Source of the DNA: Gammaproteobacteria bacterium
GTDB taxonomy: Bacteria > Pseudomonadota > Gammaproteobacteria > Burkholderiales > Nitrosomonadaceae
DNA: 64,000 nucleotides
Assembly (NCBI GenBank): GCA_015709615.1
Contig: CP054179.1
Coordinates: forward strand, 1,612,001-1,676,000
Reading direction: 5' to 3'
Part shown: in pieces, positions 25,735 to 34,561 of the stretch
Layout of the letters: every line of letters starts with the position of its first letter
Position numbering within the stretch: position 1 is the stretch's first letter
The notes under the pieces: generated by a model
Databases searched by the model: none
What the model saw: only the letters and a program-made list of their open reading frames with translations
What the model was told of the DNA's origin: nothing
Translations under genes and position numbers: made by a program

Positions 25735-27570
25735 CTATTTAATGGGATCCTGCTGTGCCGGGGTTAGTTGATTACGCCATACAGTGGGCAGATTCTGCAC
25801 CCAGCCGTTATAAACCAGCGGAATAGGCAGTATGCCTTGCCCGCCCATGCCCGGATTTGCCGCAATTCTGTCGTCCATCGCGGTGGCGCTCGCAGCGAAG
25901 AGTCCGACTTTTCCGGCTATTTTCGCGTCGGATGGGTCGCCGTCGCCATTGGGATCGGGATCGATGACCAGCATCCGGTTGGAAAATTTACTGGTCACGT
26001 ACGCATAATAACCGCCGCCTTTCTTGGCGCCGTATTGCACGCCATGACAACCCGGATCGCACGGCAGCATGGCGACCACTTCATCGGTTGTAGCCAAATC
26101 GGGGCGCGTATCGACGATGGTGATGGTACCGGTCAGGGTATTCGCCGTTACCATGTTTTTCCCGTCCGGCGAAACCGGGGTTTGCACCGGCAGTGCGCCG
26201 ACAGGCCCGGAAATCGCGCCGGATACAGGATTGTAATGTTCGATCAGGTTGATGTGCTTGATAACGGTATGCGTCGCCATATCGACCGCCGTGATGGTGC
26301 TGTCCAGCAGATTGGCGACGTAATATTTACTGGCATCCGGCATCATACCGGTGGCCAGCGGATGACTGAAATGCCCGCTGACCGGCAAAATCGCATCGAT
26401 GGTATTGGTTCTGAAATTGTATTGCGTGGTATCGCCGCTCAGCACATTCGGCGTCACCATGGTCTTGCCGTCATGGCTCATCCAATGCGCATGCGCGTTA
26501 CCGCGGCCGATATCCACCCGGCGCAGCACTTGGGTGGCCAATGGACTCAGCTCCATCACGGAATCGGTGCGCGTATCGCCGTTATTGGTGATATGAATCC
26601 GATCGTTGTCAGTCAGCGTCATCACATGTGCGGGCGCTTCACCGACCGATACGTTACGGATCAGCGCGCCGGTTTTGCGATCATAGACCGTCAGTTTTTT
26701 ATCGAACCATTGTGTCACATAAATAACATTCTGATTTCTATCCGTCCACATATTATGCGGATTGTTCATTTTGATCGCAGGCAGCGCCACCTTGCGCGTG
26801 ACTCGCCAGGTGTTGCCGTCGACCGCAGATACTGTGCCCGGTTTCTCTTTTCCCGCGGTCATTTCAAACTGCGTGGCTGCCCAAATTTCACCGACCGCGG
26901 GTGTAGCCGGATTTTGCAATGCGGATAACGGAATATCGTTGCCGTAGCGCGCATTCAGCACGGCCGGCAAATTGACGGCGCCGATATCCACGCGCACGTC
27001 GACGTTCGGATAGGTGATATGCCACGGGGCATTTTTCGCATAATCCTGCCAGTTGGCGGGATTGGTCGCGATGAAAAAAGTGCGTAACAAACGCGTCGCC
27101 AGATCGCTGCTGCTGGGAACGGTGATGCCGTTGATCAAACTGAGCGAAGATCCGAGATCGAGACCGCCGGTAGCTGGATCATCGACAATCACGGCGCCGA
27201 ACATGTACGGGTGAATGCTGCATGTGAACACATACAATCCCGGCGTGGTCAGCGTCAGGCTATCCCCGCCTTTCTTCGGCTCGGTATTGAACGGCATGCC
27301 GGTTGCACCAGTTGGGTAAATCAAGCTGGTTCTGGTATGCACGGTATTGGAATTACCGGAAAAATTGACTTGCACACCCGGCGCCGCGATGGCGATCGAG
27401 CGATTACCCGCAATCGCCGATCCGGTGTCAAACCAGCGTCCTGGAATATCGGTCAGCGCAAAATTGACCTGACTGCCGGCAGCAAAAACCATGTTTACCG
27501 GCAAAGCCGAAACGGCAGCGCAATAAGCGATGACGCCTGTTATTTTTCTGACGATTGATTTCTCAAACAT
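25735..27570 (-). CDS. Secreted cupredoxin domain fused to a YncE-like beta-propeller
   Basis: The start is placed at MFEKSIVRKI, preceded by AGAGAGG. A signal peptide ends near MVFAA. Residues 30-140 form a cupredoxin-like domain. Its presumed copper ligands are the His in NTVHTRTSL and the Cys, His and Met in YVFTCSIHPYMFG. After a linker, residues 240-560 hold repeats typical of YVTN/YncE beta-propellers (YYVANLLDSTITAVD, KNMVTANTLTGTITIVDTR). A CDPGCHG motif lies near residue 520 and could bind heme c (the pattern is CxxCH), though it may be structural. Periplasmic copper or redox function is inferred. It is divergent from the DUF6502 operon and shares its upstream region. Confidence 0.78.
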   Translation of the reverse strand: MFEKSIVRKITGVIAYCAAVSALPVNMVFAAGSQVNFALTDIPGRWFDTGSAIAGNRSIAIAAPGVQVNFSGNSNTVHTRTSLIYPTGATGMPFNTEPKKGGDSLTLTTPGLYVFTCSIHPYMFGAVIVDDPATGGLDLGSSLSLINGITVPSSSDLATRLLRTFFIATNPANWQDYAKNAPWHITYPNVDVRVDIGAVNLPAVLNARYGNDIPLSALQNPATPAVGEIWAATQFEMTAGKEKPGTVSAVDGNTWRVTRKVALPAIKMNNPHNMWTDRNQNVIYVTQWFDKKLTVYDRKTGALIRNVSVGEAPAHVMTLTDNDRIHITNNGDTRTDSVMELSPLATQVLRRVDIGRGNAHAHWMSHDGKTMVTPNVLSGDTTQYNFRTNTIDAILPVSGHFSHPLATGMMPDASKYYVANLLDSTITAVDMATHTVIKHINLIEHYNPVSGAISGPVGALPVQTPVSPDGKNMVTANTLTGTITIVDTRPDLATTDEVVAMLPCDPGCHGVQYGAKKGGGYYAYVTSKFSNRMLVIDPDPNGDGDPSDAKIAGKVGLFAASATAMDDRIAANPGMGGQGILPIPLVYNGWVQNLPTVWRNQLTPAQQDPIK

Positions 27571-27642
27571 ATAAAGCCTCTCTTTTAGATTTTCTGAAAC
27601 AGTCGCTCTCAATTAAATCCGTTACATTCGAAAGCAATCTTT

Positions 27643-27719
27643 GTGTGATATTTTCCCGCGCGAGAAACACTATACGTGGGAAAAATTCCCATGTCAACAA
27701 ATCTGTGTGATATTTTCCC
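27643..27719. promoter_or_regulatory. Operator-like repeat set between divergent genes
   Basis: The 16-base sequence TGTGTGATATTTTCCC occurs twice in direct orientation, at 27643 and 27704, with start positions exactly 61 bases apart. Between them, at 27677-27691, lies the palindrome TGGGAAAAATTCCCA, which contains the TTCCC half on both strands. The set lies in the 211-base region between the cupredoxin-propeller gene and the DUF6502 gene, so one DNA-binding protein could control both. The binding protein is not known. Confidence 0.65.
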
Positions 27720-27781
27720 ACAATGTGTTAAAATTCCTCATAATCAATTGCATCGGCATTCATTGATCAACAAACAATCAC

Positions 27782-28645
27782 ATGCATGGCGTCCATTCAA
27801 CCAATTCCACTTCCTCACCGGTGCTGATCACCGCATTGCGCCGGGTATTGCGCCCATTCATCAAGTTGATGCTGGCCAAAGGAATTACCTATCCGTTCTT
27901 GGCCGAGATGCTGAAGGATTTATTCGTCGAGGTCGCGGAAAACGACTTCAAGATCGAAGGAAAATCCTCCAGCGACAGTCACCTAAGCTTGCTCACCGGC
28001 ATACACCGCAAGGACATCAAGCGCTTGCGCCATGACTGCCGCACGGATACGGAAACTATCCCGCAAGCGGTATCGCTCGGTGTGCGACTGGTCAATCTCT
28101 GGACCACGGATCCCCGTTACCTGGATGAAAACAATCAACCCAAGCGATTGCCCCGGTTTTCCAAAGAAGGCGGCGATATTTCTTTTGAAGGATTGGTTGC
28201 CGGCGTCAGCTGCGATATCCGCTCACGCGTTGTGCTGGATGAATGGCTCCGGCTCGGCATCGCTCATTTCGATGAAGAAAATCGCGTGTGCCTCAACACG
28301 GCGGCATTCATTCCGGCGCACGGCTTTGATGAAAAAGTTTTTTATTTCAGTCATAACGTGCACGATCATGCGGCTGCCGCAACCAGCAATCTGCTCGGTC
28401 AAAATCAACCTTTTCTGGAGCGCAGCGTTTACTACGATGGATTAAGCGCCGGTTCAATCAAAATACTGGCTGAAAAATCCGAACAACTGGGCATGGAATC
28501 ACTGCTCGCCGTCAATAAAATCGCCATGGAATTGGAAAAAAGCGATGCGCAAAAGAACGAACCCCGGCAGCGCATGACCTTCGGCATTTATTATTACAGC
28601 GAAGCGGCGGAGCCGGAAAAAAGCGATGAGAAAAAAGACACCTGA
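27782..28645 (+). CDS. DUF6502 family protein, possible regulator
   Basis: The 287-residue soluble protein matches the DUF6502 pattern as I know it: an N-terminal helical section (ALRRVLRPFIKLMLAKGITY, then FLAEMLKDLFVEVA) and a segment like SLLTGIHRKDIKRLRHD, which resembles a helix-turn-helix. The middle and end (HNVHDHAAAATSNLLG) are helical. The family function is not established. The N-terminal region suggests DNA binding, and the repeat set just upstream would be a natural target. Its stop overlaps the DUF5666 gene, so the two are probably translated from one message. Confidence 0.75.
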   Translation: MHGVHSTNSTSSPVLITALRRVLRPFIKLMLAKGITYPFLAEMLKDLFVEVAENDFKIEGKSSSDSHLSLLTGIHRKDIKRLRHDCRTDTETIPQAVSLGVRLVNLWTTDPRYLDENNQPKRLPRFSKEGGDISFEGLVAGVSCDIRSRVVLDEWLRLGIAHFDEENRVCLNTAAFIPAHGFDEKVFYFSHNVHDHAAAATSNLLGQNQPFLERSVYYDGLSAGSIKILAEKSEQLGMESLLAVNKIAMELEKSDAQKNEPRQRMTFGIYYYSEAAEPEKSDEKKDT

Positions 28646-30350
28646 AGATCGCATGATAACAAACTTAATAAAAACAATAAGTCAAAACGGCCTCTGGAAA
28701 CTAGGTATTCTCGCTTTAACATTTCTTTATACCGTCAGCGCATTCGCAAAAAATAACTGCGATACCCATGCTTCGGCGATCAATCCCGCCAATCTCGCCC
28801 AATCCGGCATCGGTGGAACCGGTGGCACTGGCCACCCGCAAGGCGGCATCGGCGGAACTGGCAATACCGCCGACGATGGCGGCATTGGCGGCACCGGCAT
28901 CATAGGCACCATTACCGGATTTGCCAGTATCTGCGTCAACGGCATTGAAATTCACTACAACCAGCATACCGCCATCTCAGTGGATGGCCGAGCCACTACA
29001 CCACGCGAACTCGCGGTTGGGCAAGTAATTGCGGCGCACGCAACCGGAGCAGACCGGGAACTAGCGGCACGCAGTATCGCGGTGGTGCATGCCGCAGTCG
29101 GGCCGGTCAGCAACCTCGATGAGGAAAAAGGAGAAATGCAGGTCTTGGGTCAAACCGTGCGCATCGGAAAATCCCTCGAACATGGCAACCTCTCTGGCAT
29201 AAAAACCGGCGACTGGGTGCAAATCAGCGGCCACCGGTTTGCCGGTGGCGCAATTGCCGCATCGCGTATCGATATCATTCCGCCGCGCGCGGAAGCCAGC
29301 CTCAATGGCCATATCACCAAAATCAGCCCGCAAGGATTCGAAATCAATGGCGCACGCATCCAGCCGGAAGGAAAATTAGTACCGGCGGGACTGACCCAAG
29401 GCATGGAAGTATCGGTTACCGGCCACTGGGATGGCGTGCATTTGCAAGCGCAACACGTTCAAACCGAGCCGACTCGTCACAGTATCGGTAACGTTGATCA
29501 TGTCGTGATCGAGGGCTATATCCATGCGCTCAGCGACAAGGAATTAAATGTGAATAACCGGATCGTCACGCTGGATTCAAATACCGCCATAGCTGGTGCC
29601 ACCAGAAACGATCTCCGAACGGATCAACGCATTCAGATCAGCGGCCGTCCCGGTGCTGATCAGCGCATCAGTTCTGAGCAAATCGAAGTAAAAGACGAAT
29701 GGCCGGTGCAAATCCAAATGCAGGAAAGAAGTGGCAATGATCAAAGTGACCACAATATCCGGGAGCAAAAAATTAACTCAGGCAGTGAGCCCGAAGCTAA
29801 AACAATGCAAAGCGACAAAAGCGGCAAGAATCATGGCAACGGGCATGACTCCGGCACATCCGGCGAGTTGATTGACGGCAACTCAGGTAAAGACCGGGGG
29901 CATATTTCGGGAAGCGGTGGTCATTCGGGCAGCTCATCCGGCAGTAAACCCGAAACTGCAACACCGCAAAGCGATAAAAGCGACCATAATTCCGGCAGCG
30001 GGCGCGACCTCAGTGTGACGGGTGATTCAATAAAAGACACCGGCAGTCACTCCGGCAAGGATCATGCTGCAGAAATTAACGTACTGTCCGGGGATGCGCC
30101 GGCTCCGTTCGGTAGCGAACAAAAATTGGATCACCCGGTTTCCTCTGGGCGTGATCATCACGCGGAAACACCGCAACACCCTCGCGAGCAGAATCTTCCC
30201 GACCACGCAATCATCGACAAACCGGAAAAACCGGTGGAGCTGCATTCTCCGGAAAGAATCACCGACCACCGGGACACTGTCAGGGATATCGATATTCCTG
30301 ACAGTGGGCGCGATCACGGCGGACATCATGACCGCCACTTCGATCGATAG
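28626..30350 (+). CDS. Secreted DUF5666 protein with GGIGGTG repeats and His/Ser/Gly tail
   Basis: After a signal peptide (hydrophobic stretch near residues 25-41, ending VSAFA) comes a repeat region with GIGGTG several times, then DUF5666-type beta domains (about 95-370). The motif GFASICVNGIEIHY begins the first, and similar beta units recur (VVIEGYIHALSDKELNVN). From about residue 380 to the end the chain is low-complexity: Ser, Gly, Asp, Lys and many His (SGRDHGGHHDRHFDR). The start at 28626 overlaps the DUF6502 gene by 20 bases; the ATG at 28653 is an alternative that removes the overlap. A surface or periplasmic role with metal binding is an inference. Confidence 0.78.
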   Translation: MRKKTPEDRMITNLIKTISQNGLWKLGILALTFLYTVSAFAKNNCDTHASAINPANLAQSGIGGTGGTGHPQGGIGGTGNTADDGGIGGTGIIGTITGFASICVNGIEIHYNQHTAISVDGRATTPRELAVGQVIAAHATGADRELAARSIAVVHAAVGPVSNLDEEKGEMQVLGQTVRIGKSLEHGNLSGIKTGDWVQISGHRFAGGAIAASRIDIIPPRAEASLNGHITKISPQGFEINGARIQPEGKLVPAGLTQGMEVSVTGHWDGVHLQAQHVQTEPTRHSIGNVDHVVIEGYIHALSDKELNVNNRIVTLDSNTAIAGATRNDLRTDQRIQISGRPGADQRISSEQIEVKDEWPVQIQMQERSGNDQSDHNIREQKINSGSEPEAKTMQSDKSGKNHGNGHDSGTSGELIDGNSGKDRGHISGSGGHSGSSSGSKPETATPQSDKSDHNSGSGRDLSVTGDSIKDTGSHSGKDHAAEINVLSGDAPAPFGSEQKLDHPVSSGRDHHAETPQHPREQNLPDHAIIDKPEKPVELHSPERITDHRDTVRDIDIPDSGRDHGGHHDRHFDR

Positions 30351-30396
30351 ATCACACTTGTAATCAAATCAGTTCAATATCAGCGCGTAAATTATC

Positions 30397-31689
30397 ATGC
30401 ATTCAGTATCAATCAAGCGGGTCAATTCAATACTGTTCCTGTTGCTGGCTTGCGCCAGCCAGGCAGTATCCGCGAACGGATTTAGTTTCAGCACCGCGGC
30501 TGATTTCACTTCGGGCCGATATGGCGGCACAACCTCGACGGACATATGGTATGTCCCCTTCACAGCGCGCTACGACAAAAACCGGGCGTCTTTCCGGATA
30601 ACCATTCCCTACCTCAATATAACCGGCCCCAGTAACGTGCTCGGGCCCGGCATCGGCGCCATTGACAGCCGTGGTACCCTTTTTGACGGTGGCGCTAGCA
30701 TCAGTGGAGGTTCTACCGGTGGCGGTATCGTTATTTGCGATGACCAGAACATTAATTGCCCGGGCATTATCGCAGCCGATGACAGCGGCGGCTCAGGTAC
30801 GGGAGGCGGCTCCGGTTCCGGGGGTGGTTCAGGTTCCGGTGGAGGCGATGGAAGCGGCACAGGCGAAGGTGGCGGAGGTGACGATCATGGCGGCTCCGGT
30901 GGCGGCAGCGACGACGGCGGCGGTGACGATCACGGCGGTTCCGGGGGTGGCAGCGACGACAGTGGCGGTGACGATCACGGCGGTTCCGGAGGTGGCAGCG
31001 GCGACGATCATGGCGGAAGCGGGGGTGGCAGCGGCGATGGCGGTTCCGGCAGCGGAGGAAGTGGAGATGGTAGTAGTGATGATGGCGACAGCAGCGGCGG
31101 CGGTCATGGCGCGGATGACGCTGCTGAAAAATCCAGACAAGGCAAAGTAAGCGCACTTGGCCTGGTAAGCGGCATTCCTATCGGAGGCCCTTCCTTCTTC
31201 AACTCGACCCGGTCCGGATTGGGTGATATCGTCACCGCATTCAGCTACAACCTCATCAATCACGCACCTAGCGGCATTGCGTTTGATATCACGGCCCGGT
31301 TAAAAATCCCCACCGCCAGCAGCAGTCAGCGATTGGGCACCGGTCAAGTCGATTACGCCGTTCAAGGGGATTTATACAAAATGATCGCCAAGTTCACGCT
31401 CAGCGCCACTTTCGGCTACCGGATACTCGGCAACCCATCCAATATAACGTTTCATAACGTATTTTACGGTGCTGCCGGCGCCGGTTACCGGTTATCCGAC
31501 ACGATCACATTGGGAACAAGTTACAACATGGGACAATCGCCCGTACGGTTGCAAGAGAGCAGAGACCTGACCGTGTATCTTTCGCAAAGCGTCAGCAACC
31601 ATTTCCGGTTGAATATTTACGGCCTGAAAGGTTTCGCGGAACGCAGTCCGGATTGGGGTGGCGGCATTAACCTGCGGTATGTTTTTTAA
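30397..31689 (+). CDS. Outer-membrane beta-barrel protein with long Gly/Ser/Asp/His loop
   Basis: A signal peptide (ending SQAVSA) precedes beta strands such as YVPFTARYDKNRASFRITIP. After a low-complexity insert of about 115 residues, strands resume (GLGDIVTAFSYNL, FDITARLKIPTAS, FTLSATFGYRIL). The chain ends in aromatic RYVF, the usual end signal for outer-membrane barrels. The barrel part resembles uncharacterised transporter-type porins. The insert would form a large surface or periplasmic loop rich in GGSGGGSDD units with DDHGG. It is the third gene of the DUF6502-DUF5666 cluster, 46 bases downstream. Confidence 0.75.
   Translation: MHSVSIKRVNSILFLLLACASQAVSANGFSFSTAADFTSGRYGGTTSTDIWYVPFTARYDKNRASFRITIPYLNITGPSNVLGPGIGAIDSRGTLFDGGASISGGSTGGGIVICDDQNINCPGIIAADDSGGSGTGGGSGSGGGSGSGGGDGSGTGEGGGGDDHGGSGGGSDDGGGDDHGGSGGGSDDSGGDDHGGSGGGSGDDHGGSGGGSGDGGSGSGGSGDGSSDDGDSSGGGHGADDAAEKSRQGKVSALGLVSGIPIGGPSFFNSTRSGLGDIVTAFSYNLINHAPSGIAFDITARLKIPTASSSQRLGTGQVDYAVQGDLYKMIAKFTLSATFGYRILGNPSNITFHNVFYGAAGAGYRLSDTITLGTSYNMGQSPVRLQESRDLTVYLSQSVSNHFRLNIYGLKGFAERSPDWGGGINLRYVF
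30787..31113 (+). repeat. Low-complexity Gly/Ser/Asp/His coding repeat
   Basis: The DNA repeats units such as GGCGGTTCCGGAGGTGGCAG and GGTGACGATCACGG in varying order. They encode (D)DHGGSGGGSDD(G/S)GG units, at least four of them. The array lies inside the beta-barrel gene in frame. It could expand or shrink by slippage. Confidence 0.85.
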
Positions 31690-31735
31690 GCGCGCAGCAA
31701 CCTTTCGCCCGCCCTTGTCCTTTGCCTCCGCTTGC

Positions 31736-32713
31736 TCAGACTCGCAGCAATCCGTCCGCTTTGCGCTTTGCCAGCAAGCAAATCAGATCGCAGGCGATAT
31801 GCGCGGCGGCGAGCGCCGTGATCTGGCTGTGGTCATAGGGCGGCGATACTTCCACGATATCCATGCCGATCAGATTAATTCCAGTAAAACCTCGAATGAT
31901 CGCCAATGCTTGCGCAGTAGTCAGTCCGCCGCACACCGGCGTGCCGGTGCCGGGCGCATACGCCGGATCGAGGCAATCGATATCAAAGGTGAAATAAGCC
32001 GGACGATCGCCGACGATACGTTCAACTTCGGCGATCACCGCATCGGTACCGTGCCGCTGTACCCAGGTGGCATCCAAGACATGAATGCCCATGAAATCGT
32101 CATTCCAGGTACGAATACCGATTTGTACCGAATGTTTGGGATCGATCAATCCATCTTGCACGGCTTTATAAAACATCGAACCGTGATTCAGCGAACTGGG
32201 CGAGTTATCCGGCCAAGTATCGCTGTGCGCATCGAAATGAATCAATGCAAGCGGCGCGCCAAACTTTTCCGCATGCGCTTTCAACAACGGATAACTGATG
32301 TAGTGATCACCGCCGAATGTCAGCATGCGCGCACCCGAAGCCAGAATATGCCGGGCATGATCGGCAATCGCTTCATGGATCGTCATCGGATTGTGAACAT
32401 CGAGATAGCAATCGCCAAAATCGATCACCGCGAGCTGCTCGAACGGATCGAAACCCCACGGATAGGGCTTCAATGACGCGACTTCCGCCGACGCCAAGCG
32501 GATTCCTTGCGGCCCGAAACGCGCGCCGGAACGGTAAGACACCGCCAGATCGAGCGGCACCCCGCTGATCACCAGTTCGGCTCCGGTAATATCCTTGCTG
32601 TAAATGCGCCGCATGAAGGAAAGCACACCCGAGAAAGTCGGCTCGCGCAACATGCCGTGAAGATCCTCGCGTGCTATCGCACCGTTAATTTTGATTGAGC
32701 CATGATCCGTCAT
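31736..32713 (-). CDS. speB: Agmatinase/arginase family ureohydrolase
   Basis: The manganese enzyme splits agmatine to putrescine and urea. The metal motifs are GGDHYISYP, HFDAHSDTW and FDIDCLDPAYAPGTG, in the correct order and spacing. Length is 325. The start MTDHGSIKINGA is the usual N-terminus type of the family. It stands convergent to the barrel gene. Other guanidino substrates cannot be excluded. Confidence 0.87.
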   Translation of the reverse strand: MTDHGSIKINGAIAREDLHGMLREPTFSGVLSFMRRIYSKDITGAELVISGVPLDLAVSYRSGARFGPQGIRLASAEVASLKPYPWGFDPFEQLAVIDFGDCYLDVHNPMTIHEAIADHARHILASGARMLTFGGDHYISYPLLKAHAEKFGAPLALIHFDAHSDTWPDNSPSSLNHGSMFYKAVQDGLIDPKHSVQIGIRTWNDDFMGIHVLDATWVQRHGTDAVIAEVERIVGDRPAYFTFDIDCLDPAYAPGTGTPVCGGLTTAQALAIIRGFTGINLIGMDIVEVSPPYDHSQITALAAAHIACDLICLLAKRKADGLLRV

Positions 32714-32894
32714 CGTTCAGTCCTTGTTCCTTGGTCGTTGAGTGCAATGGCGCAGTCTTGCGACTTCAGCACCGGCTTGCGATGATAATATGACCGGCCG
32801 ATGCAGATTCAAGATTTTGCGGTGTGAACATAGACTCATGCCATGGATCATAGATAATGTCAGCTATAATCAGCCGTGTTTTGGAAACATGTGA

Positions 32895-33410
32895 ATGATA
32901 AACACTATGTCACAATCAACCTACCGCAAACATATCGGTGCGATGTTATTAACCGCCAGTTTGATCAGCGGTTGTGCTTCGATGTTTTCCGGTACTTCGC
33001 AGCGCTCACCGGATACGGGCAGTCAACGCTACCCCAATCTCACCGCGCCTTACAACAAACCTTACAAGATAAATGGTGTCACCTACTACCCGATGCGCTC
33101 GGCCGCCGGCTACCGGGAAGTCGGCCATGCCTCGTGGTATGGTTCGGAATCGGGTAATCGCACCGCCATGGGAACGCGCTTCGTTCCACATGGCTTAACC
33201 GCCGCGCATAAAACCTTGCCGCTGCCATCGCGTGTCCGCGTTACCAATTTGCAAAACGGCCGTCATGTCGACGTTCTGGTCAACGATCGCGGGCCGTTCA
33301 AGAAAGGCAGAATTATCGATTTATCGCACGGCGCGGCAAAAAAAATCGGCTTGCACGGCGTGGCCAGAGTCAGGGTCGAACATCTCGACGAGAAAATCAG
33401 CCAGAAATAA
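32895..33410 (+). CDS. rlpA: RlpA-like lipoprotein (septal-ring lytic transglycosylase family)
   Basis: The 171-residue protein has a lipoprotein signal with lipobox LISGC, and then the RlpA double-psi beta-barrel domain: GHASWYGSESGNRTAMGTRF, LPLPSRVRVTNLQNGR and VLVNDRGPFKKGRIIDLS. The conserved Asp of NDRGPF and His after the LTAAH segment are present. It lacks the C-terminal SPOR domain of longer RlpA proteins. GGAAA precedes the ATG at 32895; a second ATG follows four codons later. Confidence 0.87.
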   Translation: MINTMSQSTYRKHIGAMLLTASLISGCASMFSGTSQRSPDTGSQRYPNLTAPYNKPYKINGVTYYPMRSAAGYREVGHASWYGSESGNRTAMGTRFVPHGLTAAHKTLPLPSRVRVTNLQNGRHVDVLVNDRGPFKKGRIIDLSHGAAKKIGLHGVARVRVEHLDEKISQK

Positions 33411-33443
33411 GGCTTCCGCAATATACTGAAAGGGACCGATCAG

Positions 33444-34538
33444 CTACGCCGCGCAAATGCCGTAGCGCGGCAACAGTTCATGGATCACATAAAAGCGATG
33501 CACCTGCAACGCGTCGTGGAATAATTTCCAATTGCTGGTCAAAAAACTTGGTCTGAATTCAAATCTCTCGCGCTTATCATCAGTCACTTTGATCGTACCC
33601 AGCGCTTCATGCTTCCAGGAGCCGACGCCTTTTTCAATATACGTCAAATTGACTGGCGGAAAATCGAAATAACCGGTTGCGATACGTTCCAACCATGCTT
33701 GATGCCGGGCGCTCTCCTCGTCGTACTTGATATTGCGGAACAGCGCCTCGATTCTGGCTCTATCTGTAGCCTGCAACCCCGGAACACTGGCATTCGCGTC
33801 CCCGAGCCGGAAACGCCGCATGGCGATAACCATTTTTTCCGTCGCTTGTAAAAAAATCGCCGCATTGTCCCGGATGATTTTGTTCTTTTTGCTATCTTTG
33901 TAGCTCCATTTCAAATAAGGGCGATCCGGATAGGAAAGCGCGGCACCGTGACCCAGCGGCAACGTATCGCCGATCAGCTTGCTGGTAATCGCGTCAAATT
34001 TGTCGCCAAAATAATCCTTCAGCCGGGCTGCCAGATAATTACCGGGATTGTCTTCATCGTTCAGCTTACTGATATCGTTGCTTTTGTGATTAACCCCGGC
34101 GAACCCCTGATGCGACCAGGTATCGGCATACACATGCAGCGTAATGCCGAGCCGCTGCAAAGCGTGCGGACTATTCTTGCTATTGATGCACGCGGCCACC
34201 ATGTCCCTGGCGATAGGGCTATCCGGTTTGCAGACGATTTTGTCCATGAAGGTATCCAGCGGATTCTGCCCAGCATTCGCGTCATTATTGCCCGGCAAGA
34301 AATGAAACGGCAGCCACGCCTGATGATTGGCCAATTCGTCAAAATTCTTGTAATCGAGGGTCTTATGCGCCGAGCTGATATGTTCATACATGGAACCGTC
34401 GGTGAAGTGAACAACACCGGCATTAGTCGCATCATCGACATACTGCGAAGCATAGGCAATGATCTCGGCCTCGGCGTGATCGAAATCGGCCAATCGTGCC
34501 AGCACATAGGTTGTCGCATGATGAAAGTCTTTTTGCAT
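33444..34538 (-). CDS. DUF6765-like protein, last gene of the glycyl radical cluster
   Basis: The start is placed at MQKDFHHATTYVLARLADF because AAAGGACG precedes this ATG; a frame 18 codons longer reaches back into the activase gene. The protein has His/Asp motifs, FHHATTY at the start and LHVYADTWSHQGFAG near residue 140. These recall metal-dependent phospholipase C or nuclease-type helical enzymes and the DUF6765 family. There is no signal peptide. It begins 23 bases after the activase stop and is probably the last gene of that transcript. Enzyme activity is not known. Confidence 0.6.
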   Translation of the reverse strand: MQKDFHHATTYVLARLADFDHAEAEIIAYASQYVDDATNAGVVHFTDGSMYEHISSAHKTLDYKNFDELANHQAWLPFHFLPGNNDANAGQNPLDTFMDKIVCKPDSPIARDMVAACINSKNSPHALQRLGITLHVYADTWSHQGFAGVNHKSNDISKLNDEDNPGNYLAARLKDYFGDKFDAITSKLIGDTLPLGHGAALSYPDRPYLKWSYKDSKKNKIIRDNAAIFLQATEKMVIAMRRFRLGDANASVPGLQATDRARIEALFRNIKYDEESARHQAWLERIATGYFDFPPVNLTYIEKGVGSWKHEALGTIKVTDDKRERFEFRPSFLTSNWKLFHDALQVHRFYVIHELLPRYGICAA

Positions 34539-34561
34539 GATCGTCCTTTTACTCGTTTGAA

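Noticed and set aside
30829..31263. Long antisense frames opposite the Gly-rich barrel region
   Set aside because: They are mirror images of the GGC/GGT-rich repeat coding sequence and have Ala/Thr or His/Arg runs without domain or ribosome site.
32811..32894. Possible FNR-type or other operator before rlpA
   Set aside because: No TTGAT-N4-ATCAA or other known palindrome is visible.
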